From positions 2,552,001 to 2,616,000 of the forward strand of contig NZ_CP127294.1 in NCBI RefSeq assembly GCF_030285625.1: a stretch of 64,000 nucleotides of DNA. Reading direction: 5' to 3'. Shown one piece after another: positions 35,726 through 42,632 of the stretch. Positions within the stretch are counted from its first letter, which is position 1. The number at the start of each line of letters is the position of its first letter. Source of the DNA: Amycolatopsis sp. 2-15. GTDB lineage: Bacteria; Actinomycetota; Actinomycetes; Mycobacteriales; Pseudonocardiaceae. Under the pieces are notes generated by a model. That model did no database searches. It worked only from the letters and a program-made list of their open reading frames with translations, and was not told the origin of the DNA. Position numbers and translations under genes: made by a program.

Positions 35726-37192
35726 ATGACGGATCAGCGCGAGCGGGAGACCGTGTCCACTCTGGACCGCTTCTTCAAGATCACCGAACGCGGCTCCACG
35801 GCCGGTCGGGAGATCCGCGGCGGCGTCGTCACTTTCGTGACCATGGCCTACATCGTGGTGCTCAACCCGCTCATCATCGGCAGCTTCGCCGCGGGCACCC
35901 CCTCGGCGCACGCCGACGTGCTCGGCCACATCCTGCCGGTCCCGGCCGTGGCTGCGGTGACGGCGCTGGTCGCCGGCGTGATGACGATCCTGATGGGCCT
36001 GGTCGCCAACTACCCGTTCGCCATTGCCACCGGTCTGGGCCTCAACAGCCTGCTCGCCGTCACGCTCGCACCCCAGATGACCTGGCCCGAGGCGATGGGC
36101 CTGGTGGTGATCGAGGGCGTGATCATCGTCCTGCTGGTGCTCACCGGTTTCCGCACGGCCGTGTTCCGCGCGGTGCCGCCGGCGCTCAAGTCGGCGATCG
36201 CGGTCGGCATCGGCCTGTTCATCTGCCTCATCGGCCTCGTCGACGCCGGCTTCGTGCGCCGCCTGCCCGACGCCGCGCACACCACCGTCCCGGTCGGCCT
36301 CGGTATCAACGGCTCGGTCGCCTCCTGGCCGACGGCCGTGTTCGTGGTCGGCCTCCTGCTCACCGCGGTTCTCGTGGCGAAGAAGGTCAAGGGCGCGATC
36401 CTCATCGGCGTGCTGGGCTCGACCGTGCTGGCCATCATCGTCGAGGCGATCGTGAAGGCCGGGCCGTCGAACGGCACCAACCCGCTCGGCTGGAACCTCG
36501 GTTACCCGGCGTTGCCGTCGAACGTCTTCGGCATCCCGGACCTGTCGCTCGTCGGCGACGTGTCCTTCGGCGCCTGGACGCGGCTGCCGATCATCACCGT
36601 CGTCCTGCTCGTGTTCACGCTCGTGCTCGCCGACTTCTTCGACGCCATGGGCACCATGACCGGCCTCGGCAAGGAAGCCGGCCTCATCGGCAAGGACGGC
36701 CAGCTGCCGAACGTCGGGCGCGCCCTGTTCGTGGAGGGCCTCGCCGGCGCGGCCGGTGGCTTCGGCTCGGCCAGCTCCAACACCGTCTTCGTCGAGTCCG
36801 CGTCCGGCATCGCGGAGGGCGCGCGCACGGGCCTCGCCAACGTCGTCACCGGCGTGCTCTTCCTGGCCGCCATGTTCCTGACGCCGCTGTATCAGGTCGT
36901 GCCCGTCGAAGCCGCCGCGCCGGCGCTGGTGGTCGTGGGCGCGCTCATGATGGGGCAGGTCCGCGAAATCGACTTCACGGACTTCTCGATCGCGCTGCCG
37001 GCCTTCCTCACGATCGTCGTCATGCCGTTCACCTACTCCATCGCCAACGGCATCGGCGCGGGCTTCGTGAGCTACGTCGTCATCCGCGCCGCCACCGGCA
37101 AGGCCCGCCAGGTCCACCCGCTGATGTGGGTGATCGCGGTGGCGTTCGTGGCGTACTTCGCGGTGGGCCCGATCCAGGCCGCGCTGAGCTGA
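35726..37192 (+). CDS. NCS2-family nucleobase permease (AzgA-like)
   Basis: A 488-residue integral membrane protein with at least 12 hydrophobic segments. Motifs fit the adenine/guanine/hypoxanthine AzgA branch: RGGVVTFVTMAYIVVLNP near the start, GLGLNSLLAVTLAP, and the substrate-region GSASSNTVFVESASGIAEGARTG. A long hydrophilic N-terminus precedes them. It imports purine bases or related nucleobases by proton symport according to family; exact substrate is open. It probably has its own promoter in the 125 bp after the divergent DUF2530 gene. Confidence 0.9.
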   Translation: MTDQRERETVSTLDRFFKITERGSTAGREIRGGVVTFVTMAYIVVLNPLIIGSFAAGTPSAHADVLGHILPVPAVAAVTALVAGVMTILMGLVANYPFAIATGLGLNSLLAVTLAPQMTWPEAMGLVVIEGVIIVLLVLTGFRTAVFRAVPPALKSAIAVGIGLFICLIGLVDAGFVRRLPDAAHTTVPVGLGINGSVASWPTAVFVVGLLLTAVLVAKKVKGAILIGVLGSTVLAIIVEAIVKAGPSNGTNPLGWNLGYPALPSNVFGIPDLSLVGDVSFGAWTRLPIITVVLLVFTLVLADFFDAMGTMTGLGKEAGLIGKDGQLPNVGRALFVEGLAGAAGGFGSASSNTVFVESASGIAEGARTGLANVVTGVLFLAAMFLTPLYQVVPVEAAAPALVVVGALMMGQVREIDFTDFSIALPAFLTIVVMPFTYSIANGIGAGFVSYVVIRAATGKARQVHPLMWVIAVAFVAYFAVGPIQAALS

Positions 37193-37310
37193 ACGCGGAA
37201 ACGGCGCCGCGCTGACCGGTGCCGAAAGCGGTCGGCGCTGAGCTGAGCGTGATCGCGGAGGGTGGCGGGGTTCACCCGCCGGCGCCATTTTCGTGAGGTA
37301 AGCTAACTAT

Positions 37311-37742
37311 ATGTCCGGCGACACGCATGAGCGCTCCCTCGCGAGCCGCCTGCGTCTCGCGGTGGTCCGGCTCAACCGCCGGCTCCGGGCACAGCGCGTG
37401 GGTGACGACGTGACGTTGACGCAGACCGCGGCGCTGTCCACCTTGCACAAGTGTGGCCCGCTGACGCCCGGTCAGCTGGCCGCGAAGGAAGGCGTCCAGC
37501 CGCCCTCGATGACGAGGGTCATCGCCGCGCTCGAGGAGATGGGGTTCGTCGAGCGGCGCCCGCACCCGACGGATGGCCGGCAGGCCATAGTCGAGCTGTC
37601 CGACAGCGGTATGACCTACGTGAAGAAGGCCATTTCCGTCCGGGAGGCGTGGCTGGATCGGCAACTGGCCGAACTCGGCGAGGAAGAGCTGGAAGTGCTC
37701 TCCCGAGCCGCTGAGATCATCGACAGGATGGCGGGGAACTAA
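37311..37742 (+). CDS. MarR-family regulator
   Basis: A 143-residue winged-helix protein: TQTAALSTLHKCGPLTPGQLAAKEGVQPPSMTRVIAALEEMGFVERRPHPTDGR includes the recognition helix and the wing with its Asp-Gly-Arg tip. It lies 5 bp before the MFS gene and probably represses both. Rv0880 occupies this position in M. tuberculosis. TAACTAT just before the ATG resembles a -10; GAGG 12 bases upstream may be the ribosome site. Confidence 0.9.
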   Translation: MSGDTHERSLASRLRLAVVRLNRRLRAQRVGDDVTLTQTAALSTLHKCGPLTPGQLAAKEGVQPPSMTRVIAALEEMGFVERRPHPTDGRQAIVELSDSGMTYVKKAISVREAWLDRQLAELGEEELEVLSRAAEIIDRMAGN

Positions 37743-37747
37743 CACCG

Positions 37748-39202
37748 GTGGCGACCACGGGTAGCGAAGCAGAGCGTACGACCGAAATCGTTGCTACCCG
37801 GGACACGGCGCCACAGCCGGCCAGCCCGCCCACGTCCGGACCACCCGGTACGAGGCAAAGCCAAGTCAAGAGCCTGCCCGACGGCGCCGATCGCGTGCCC
37901 GAAGAACCCGTGAGACCCGCGGAGCCCCAGCGTGGCAAGGGCATGTTCGCCTCGCTGCGCGTGCGCAACTACCGGCTGTTCTTCAGCGGCCAGGTCATCT
38001 CGAACGTCGGCACCTGGATGCAGCGCATCGCCCAGGACTGGCTGGTGTTCCAGCTCTCGGGCAACAACCCGGTGGCGCTCGGCATCGCCGTCGCGTTCCA
38101 GTTCACGCCCACGCTGCTGCTTTCGCTGTGGGCCGGCGTGCTCGCCGACCGCGTCGACAAGCGGCGGATGCTGATCCTCATCCAGAGCATCAACTGCCTG
38201 CAGGCCACGCTGCTCGGCGTGCTGAACCTGACCGGCGTTGTGCAGATCTGGCACGTGTACCTGCTGTGCATGATGCTCGGCATCACCTCCGCCATCGAGG
38301 TGCCGACACGCCAGTCGTTCGTCGCCGAGATGGTGGGCCGCGACCAGATCGCCAACGCCGTCGCGCTCAACTCCTCCATCTTCAACCTGGCCCGCATCGT
38401 CGGCCCGGCCATCGCCGGGTTCGCGATCACCTGGGTCGGCACCGGTTGGCTGTTCATCGCCAACGCGGTGAGCACCATCGCGGTGGTCACCGGGCTCGCG
38501 CTGATGAACCCGGCCAAGCTCTTCCGCGGCCCCGCGATCCCGCGCGCGAAAGGCCAGCTTATGGAGGGCCTGCGCTACGTGCGCCACCGCTCCGACCTGG
38601 TCACGGTGATGGTGCTGATGTTCTTCGTCAGCACGTTCGGCATCACCTACTTCACGTCGCTGCCGATCGTCGCCGCCAACGTCTTCCACACCCAGGCCGA
38701 CGGTTACGGCCTGTTGTCCACGCTCGTCGCCGTGGGGACCTTCGTAGGCGCGCTGTTGTCCGCGCGCCGCGGGATCAAGAGCCGGCCGCGGGTGCGGACG
38801 ATGCTGATCGCCGCCGCCGGGCTCGGGCTGTTCGAGTTCATCACGGCGTTCATGCCGACGTACCTGGCCTTCGGCCTCGGCCTCATCCCGCTCGGCTTCG
38901 CCACCATCACGTTCCTGAACACGGCCAACGCGCTGGTGCAGACGTCCGTCACACCCGAGATGCGCGGCCGCGTGATGGGCATCTACGTGCTGGTCCTCAT
39001 CGGTGGCAACCCCATCGGCGGTCCGATGACCGGCTGGATGGCCGACGCGTTCGGCGGCCGCTCGCCGTTCTACATCGGCGGCGCGATCTCGCTGATCGCC
39101 GCCGTGGTGTGCGCGGTGGTGCTGATCCGGCGCGGCGGCGTCTCGCTGCCCGTGCGCCGGTTCGGCAACGGCCTGCGGGTGCTCAAGCGCGAACGCGTCT
39201 GA
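37748..39202 (+). CDS. MFS transporter (EntS-like branch), MarR-linked
   Basis: A 484-residue exporter-type MFS. A ~60-residue polar N-terminus precedes 12 membrane segments, beginning LRVRNYRLFFSGQVISNVGTWMQRI, the signature of the EntS/transmembrane secretion effector group. GVLADRVDKRRML is the loop 2-3 motif. It is probably a drug or siderophore exporter under the MarR protein. A siderophore role would fit the iron box found after it, but that box lies downstream and cannot drive this gene. GTG start at 37748. Confidence 0.87.
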   Translation: MATTGSEAERTTEIVATRDTAPQPASPPTSGPPGTRQSQVKSLPDGADRVPEEPVRPAEPQRGKGMFASLRVRNYRLFFSGQVISNVGTWMQRIAQDWLVFQLSGNNPVALGIAVAFQFTPTLLLSLWAGVLADRVDKRRMLILIQSINCLQATLLGVLNLTGVVQIWHVYLLCMMLGITSAIEVPTRQSFVAEMVGRDQIANAVALNSSIFNLARIVGPAIAGFAITWVGTGWLFIANAVSTIAVVTGLALMNPAKLFRGPAIPRAKGQLMEGLRYVRHRSDLVTVMVLMFFVSTFGITYFTSLPIVAANVFHTQADGYGLLSTLVAVGTFVGALLSARRGIKSRPRVRTMLIAAAGLGLFEFITAFMPTYLAFGLGLIPLGFATITFLNTANALVQTSVTPEMRGRVMGIYVLVLIGGNPIGGPMTGWMADAFGGRSPFYIGGAISLIAAVVCAVVLIRRGGVSLPVRRFGNGLRVLKRERV

Positions 39203-39211
39203 CCTGCTCGT

Positions 39212-39249
39212 CCTGAAGGGCACCTCGGTTCGCCGAGGTGCCCTTCAGG
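39212..39249. terminator. Very strong UUCG-capped hairpin after the MFS gene
   Basis: CCTGAAGGGCACCTCGG (39212-39228) and CCGAGGTGCCCTTCAGG (39233-39249) form 17 perfect base pairs with a TTCG loop, ten bases after the stop. Symmetric, so it could stop transcription from either side. Confidence 0.9.
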
Positions 39250-39325
39250 CATTTCAGAGGCTTTTCAAGGGTCACCCGGACGAGTGAGAGGTGGGTCTCC
39301 GCAAGAGGGGACTTGCCGAGGCTGC

Positions 39326-39344
39326 TGAGGTTAGGCTAACCTCA
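39326..39344. promoter_or_regulatory. IdeR/DtxR-type iron box in a convergent intergenic gap
   Basis: TGAGGTTAGGCTAACCTCA is a perfect palindrome matching the consensus TTAGGTTAGGCTAACCTAA at 17 of 19 positions. It lies between the ends of two convergent genes, where neither has its start. Plus-strand TTGCCG (39313-39318) and TAACCT (39337-39342), 18 bases apart, could form the promoter it controls; TAGCCT (39340-39335) is a possible minus-strand -10. Confidence 0.85.
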
Positions 39345-39348
39345 TACA

Positions 39349-39435
39349 CGTCCGCTTCGTGGTGGGAGCGGCAGTCAGTTCGGGAACGGACGGAGCCCCG
39401 CACCTGGGAACCCCAGGAGCGGGGCTCCGTTCATT
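39349..39435 (+). ncRNA. Candidate iron-regulated small RNA (hypothetical)
   Basis: If transcription starts just after the iron-box promoter, a ~85-nt RNA would run to the hairpin at 39392-39428. Its first bases (GTCCG) can pair with CGGAC just before that hairpin. No open frame with a ribosome site fits. The hairpin is followed by GTTCATT, only weakly T-rich, and it may equally be the terminator of the facing gene. Based on position and symmetry alone. Confidence 0.3.
39392..39428. terminator. 15-bp hairpin between the iron box and the N-acetyltransferase gene
   Basis: GGAGCCCCGC (39392-39401) pairs with GCGGGGCTCC (39419-39428). An inner CCTGG/CCAGG stem follows after an A-A mismatch, closed by a GAACC loop. 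It lies 41 bp past the stop of the minus-strand gene. Confidence 0.8.
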
Positions 39436-39468
39436 AACGAGGTCTCGGGCAAAGCGTCCTTCACCGGC

Positions 39469-40281
39469 TCATGACGGGGTCATGGTCGGGTCGGCCGCGT
39501 GCTCCGTCAAGGGGTGCTCACCTGGTGGGGTCGGCAGCCGCGCGAGTGTGATGCCGAAGTACACGCGGTACGCGGTGTGGACGGCGTTGTCGTCGGGCAG
39601 CAGCACCTCGTGGCGCACGCCGTCGACCGTCTCGATCAGCCGGTGGCCCGACAGCGTCACGCGACCCTGCGACGTCGGGCGGGAGCACGTGAGCCGCCCG
39701 GTGAAGCCCGACAGCGGCGACGTCGACTGCCACCACGCCATCGGCACGAAGTCCGTGAGTGGCCGCGTGCGCTGCTCCAGGCGGTAGACGGGCTTGCCGT
39801 CCATCAGCACGTCCACGTCGCCGAACGCCGCGTCCAGGAAGAGGAACTCACCGTCGCGATCGGACTGGACTTCCACGGCCGACAGGCGCAGCGGGCCCCG
39901 GCTGAACCGGCCGAAGCCGACGTCCACCAGCCACTGATCGCCGTCGAGCTGCACGACCACGGCGGCGTGGTCCAGCGGCGGCCCGGGCACGCCTTCGTCG
40001 TTGAAAACCTGGGCGCCGCGCAATGCGGCGTCGAAGCCGAGCTCGCGCAGCAAGGCCGAGAAGAGGCCGTTGAGCTCGTAGCAAAACCCTCCGCGCCGGC
40101 GGCGCACGATCTTGTCGAACAGCGCTTCCTCGGTCAGCTCGATCGGTTCACCGAGGTGCACGCTCAGGTTCTCGAACGGCACGCGTTCGAGGTGGCGTTC
40201 CTGCAGCTGCCGCAGGGCCGCGAGGTCGGCCTTGGTGGGCAACGCGAGGTCGAGGTGGGCGAGGTAGGCGTCGACGTCCAT
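39469..40281 (-). CDS. nat: Arylamine N-acetyltransferase
   Basis: A 270-residue enzyme transferring acetyl (or propionyl) groups from CoA to arylamines and hydrazines. The catalytic Cys-His-Asp triad is visible: RRRRGGFCYELNGLF, PPLDHAAVVV and WLVDVGFGRF. PFENLSVHLGEPIEL is also family-typical. In mycobacteria NAT links to cholesterol catabolism, but no such genes are nearby. ATG 40281 begins MDVDAYLAHLDL, the expected start. Confidence 0.92.
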   Translation of the reverse strand: MDVDAYLAHLDLALPTKADLAALRQLQERHLERVPFENLSVHLGEPIELTEEALFDKIVRRRRGGFCYELNGLFSALLRELGFDAALRGAQVFNDEGVPGPPLDHAAVVVQLDGDQWLVDVGFGRFSRGPLRLSAVEVQSDRDGEFLFLDAAFGDVDVLMDGKPVYRLEQRTRPLTDFVPMAWWQSTSPLSGFTGRLTCSRPTSQGRVTLSGHRLIETVDGVRHEVLLPDDNAVHTAYRVYFGITLARLPTPPGEHPLTEHAADPTMTPS

Positions 40282-40325
40282 GACCCCAGCCTCACACCTG
40301 GAGTGCACTCGAAGTCAAGCGCGAA

Positions 40326-40360
40326 ACAAAAAACGGGGCCCTCCGTGAAGGAGAACCCCG
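40326..40360 (-). terminator. Intrinsic terminator of the superoxide dismutase gene
   Basis: On the minus strand CGGGG and CCCCG close a hairpin with an inner CTCC/GGAG stem (40334-40360), followed by TTTTTTGT (40333-40326). It follows the sod stop by 22 bp. Confidence 0.9.
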
Positions 40361-40382
40361 CTTTTGTGGAAAAACGGCAGGC

Positions 40383-41006
40383 TCAGCCGAGCAGCAGGCC
40401 GTTGCCGCCGGCGACGGCGTTGTCGAAGCGCTTGCTGATCTCAGCCCAGTTGAAGATGTTCCACAGGGCCTTGACGTAGTCCGGCTTCACGTTCTTGTAG
40501 TCCAGGTAGAACGCGTGCTCCCACACGTCGACCAGCAGGATCGGCGTGGTCGGCAGGATCAGGTTGTTGTGGTGGTCGCGCAGCTGCTGGGTGATCAGCG
40601 TCTTGCCGATCGGGTCCCAGGAGAGCGCGCCCCAGCCGTTGCCCTGGATCGTGGTGGAGACGGCGGTGAACTGCGCCTTGAACTTGTCGAAGGAGCCGAA
40701 CGCCTCGTCGATCGCCGCGGCCAGCTCGCCGGTCGGCTTGTCGCCGCCTTCCGGGGAGAGGATCTTCCACCAGACGACGTGGTTCGCGTGGCCGGCCAGG
40801 TTGAAGGCCAGCGTGGTCTCGAGACCGACGATGTTGGCGAAGTCGCCGGCTTCGCGCGCCTCGGCGATCTTGTCGAGCGTGTCGTTCGCGCCCTTGACGT
40901 AGGTCGCGTGGTGCTTGCTGTGGTGCAGCTCGTTGATCTGCGCCGAGATGTGCGGCGCGAGCGCGCTGTAGTCGTAGTCGAGATCGGGCAGCACGTACCG
41001 GGCCAT
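40383..41006 (-). CDS. sodA: Fe/Mn superoxide dismutase
   Basis: A 207-residue enzyme that dismutates superoxide. Metal ligands are visible: His28 in [14 protein letters not shown], the His of [11 protein letters not shown], and Asp and His in [25 protein letters not shown] is near the metal-specificity position, but Fe versus Mn cannot be decided safely. No signal peptide. GGAGGG precedes the ATG. The 209-bp upstream gap contains a SoxR/MerR-type palindrome, and a strong terminator follows, so it is a monocistronic stress gene. Confidence 0.94.
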   Translation of the reverse strand: MARYVLPDLDYDYSALAPHISAQINELHHSKHHATYVKGANDTLDKIAEAREAGDFANIVGLETTLAFNLAGHANHVVWWKILSPEGGDKPTGELAAAIDEAFGSFDKFKAQFTAVSTTIQGNGWGALSWDPIGKTLITQQLRDHHNNLILPTTPILLVDVWEHAFYLDYKNVKPDYVKALWNIFNWAEISKRFDNAVAGGNGLLLG

Positions 41007-41161
41007 TGGCCCTCCTTCTGTCTTCGACACAAGCTTTCTCTTACCGAACCTAGTAGCACACCCGCGTTCGTGGCGACCGGGGGCGGTCTGCGGTCCGCAG
41101 GGTGGGCACCTCGTTCGGCCACTGCGTACCCGGGTGGGCACCGTGCGAAACCGAGCCTTGT

Positions 41162-41181
41162 ACCTCCACCAAACTGGAGGT
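41162..41181 (-). promoter_or_regulatory. SoxR/MerR-type operator in the sodA promoter region
   Basis: ACCTCCA (41162-41168) and TGGAGGT (41175-41181) form a palindrome with a 6-base spacer. On the minus strand it begins inside TTGACC (41184-41179), a -35-like hexamer, the geometry of MerR-family promoters. The inner CCTCCAGTTTGGTGGAGG resembles SoxR boxes. It lies ~155 bp upstream of the sodA ATG. Confidence 0.6.
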
Positions 41182-41215
41182 CAACTTCTTGTGATCAGCC
41201 TCATCCGGGTGACGG

Positions 41216-41884
41216 TCAGGCGATCCGGTAGCGGTCCAAGTTCAGCGCCAGCTCGTCGAACACGGCGACGTTGTGTTCGAAGGCGACCAGTGTCTCGTTG
41301 ATCACCTGGGCGCGGGCGGCTTCGTCCCACGGCGCGGCGTCGAGCTTCCCGCGGTAGCGGTCGCGGAACGCGGGCGCGCTGCCGATCTCGTCGAAGTGGT
41401 AGAACAGCGAACCCGCCTCGGTGAGGTCGAAGTTCTTCTCCAGCAGCCGCCGGATGACCTGGCCGCCCGCGATGTCGCCCAGGTAGCGCGTGTAGTGGTG
41501 CGCCACGTACCCGCCGGCCCACGCCGACGCCTGGGTGATGCGCGCGGCGTACGCCTCCGTGCTGGCGAGCGGCCGGATCTCGGTGCGCCAGGCCGGGCCG
41601 ACGAGGCCCGCGAGGTCGCGCTCGAGCGCGGGCAGCCGGCGCAGCTCGTCGAACACGAACTCGCGGCCCACGGCGTCGCCGGTCATCGTGTCGCTGACGC
41701 GCTCGATGGCCTGGTAAATGAAGTAGTACTGGATCGCGAGCTGCGTGTAGCCCGCCAGTGAGAGCTCGCCGCCGAGCAGCGCGTTCATGTACGTGGAGTG
41801 GTTGGCCCGGTCGTGCACGCCCCTGGTCGACTCCCGCAGCTGTCCGGAGAACGGCCGGGCTTCGAGCTCAGTGGTCACCGACAT
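41216..41884 (-). CDS. Biliverdin-producing heme oxygenase
   Basis: A 222-residue HmuO-type enzyme that degrades heme to biliverdin, CO and iron. The proximal His lies in TRGVHDRANHSTYM (about residue 24) and the distal-helix signature is YTRYLGDIAGGQVIRRLL. Iron is released from host or environmental heme in the cytoplasm. GGGAGGG precedes the ATG. The promoter region holds a 31-bp palindrome and a degenerate iron box, so iron and the adjacent TetR are likely regulators. No heme importer is in the window. Confidence 0.93.
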   Translation of the reverse strand: MSVTTELEARPFSGQLRESTRGVHDRANHSTYMNALLGGELSLAGYTQLAIQYYFIYQAIERVSDTMTGDAVGREFVFDELRRLPALERDLAGLVGPAWRTEIRPLASTEAYAARITQASAWAGGYVAHHYTRYLGDIAGGQVIRRLLEKNFDLTEAGSLFYHFDEIGSAPAFRDRYRGKLDAAPWDEAARAQVINETLVAFEHNVAVFDELALNLDRYRIA

Positions 41885-41893
41885 GGCGGCCCT

Positions 41894-41924
41894 CCCTCTT
41901 TCTGACACGCTGTCAGAAAGAGGG
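41894..41924 (-). promoter_or_regulatory. 31-bp perfect palindrome at the heme oxygenase promoter
   Basis: CCCTCTTTCTGACA (41894-41907) pairs with TGTCAGAAAGAGGG (41911-41924) around CGC. The core CTGACANNNTGTCAG is TetR-operator-like. It ends 10 bp before the ATG and touches the Shine-Dalgarno. Minus-strand TACCCT (41926-41921) overlaps one end as a possible -10. Confidence 0.85.
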
Positions 41925-41936
41925 TAAGCCAAGATC

Positions 41937-41955
41937 GGGACTTAGGCTACCCTAA
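41937..41955 (-). promoter_or_regulatory. Degenerate iron box upstream of heme oxygenase
   Basis: On the plus strand the right part TTAGGCTACCCTAA matches the IdeR/DtxR consensus at 12 of 13 positions; the left six bases are poor, giving 13 of 19 overall. It overlaps the stop of the upstream TetR gene and lies ~55 bp before the heme oxygenase start. Confidence 0.55.
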
Positions 41956-42569
41956 ATCGGACGGGGATCCGGAAGTTCACTCGAACCGACGGCCTGCAGC
42001 ACGAACCGCACGGCCGCCTCGATCACGCCGGCCAGCCGCTCGGCGGGCACGTCGATCACCTGCCGCGTGCCGAGCGCCGCGGTGATCATGGGGACCACCA
42101 CGTCCACGTCCTGCGCGGGCCAGCTGCCCGCGTCGACGCCGGCGAGCAGTACGGCCCGCAGCTGCCCGGTGATCGGGTCGGCGTGGGCGCTGATGCGCCG
42201 GTAGGCCGCGGGCGCGAGCGCCGACTCCAGCGCGCCGCCGGGCGGCAGGTGGTGCTCGGCGAGCACGCGCAGCTGCAGCCGGACGAACGTCGCCAGCTGC
42301 GCGATCGGGTCCGTCTCGGCCTCCACGGCCGCGCGCAGCCGGTCGACGTAGCGCGCCGCCTCGTCCTCGACGAACGCGACGAGCAGGCTTTCCTTGTCGG
42401 GGAAGTGGTTGTACAGCGCGGTGCGGCCCAGCCCGGCCTCCGCAGCGACGCCGGCGAGCGTGATCGCGTCGAAGCCGCGCTCGTAGAGCTGCGCGCGCAG
42501 CACCTCGAACACCCGCGCGCGGACCTCGCGCCGGTGCGCTTCGAGCGAGCCGCCGAGTACCTTCGGCAC
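41952..42569 (-). CDS. TetR-family regulator next to heme oxygenase
   Basis: A 205-residue TetR protein with HTH ITLAGVAAEAGLGRTALYNHFPDKESLL (about residues 36-63). Its C-terminal domain includes PPGGALESALAPAAYRRISAHADPI. GTG start. It lies 67 bp upstream of the heme oxygenase ATG in the same direction, with the strong palindrome between them. That makes it the likely repressor of heme oxygenase. No comparable palindrome is seen upstream of its own start. Ligand unknown; heme is a reasonable guess. Confidence 0.88.
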   Translation of the reverse strand: MPKVLGGSLEAHRREVRARVFEVLRAQLYERGFDAITLAGVAAEAGLGRTALYNHFPDKESLLVAFVEDEAARYVDRLRAAVEAETDPIAQLATFVRLQLRVLAEHHLPPGGALESALAPAAYRRISAHADPITGQLRAVLLAGVDAGSWPAQDVDVVVPMITAALGTRQVIDVPAERLAGVIEAAVRFVLQAVGSSELPDPRPI

Positions 42570-42632
42570 CGTTGTTCCCCTGCCTGCCTGAGACCTGCTC
42601 CAGCCACCATAAGGCCGAACGGGGGCTCGTAC

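Noticed and set aside
37293..37311. Possible iron box before the MarR gene (GAGGTAAGCTAACTAT)
   Set aside because: Alignment to the IdeR consensus needs a gap and half the palindrome is missing; it reads better as a -10 region.
39359..39787. 142-codon plus-strand frame starting just after the iron box
   Set aside because: Most of it is antisense to the N-acetyltransferase gene, it has no ribosome site, and its start overlaps the hairpin region; not supported as the iron-regulated product.
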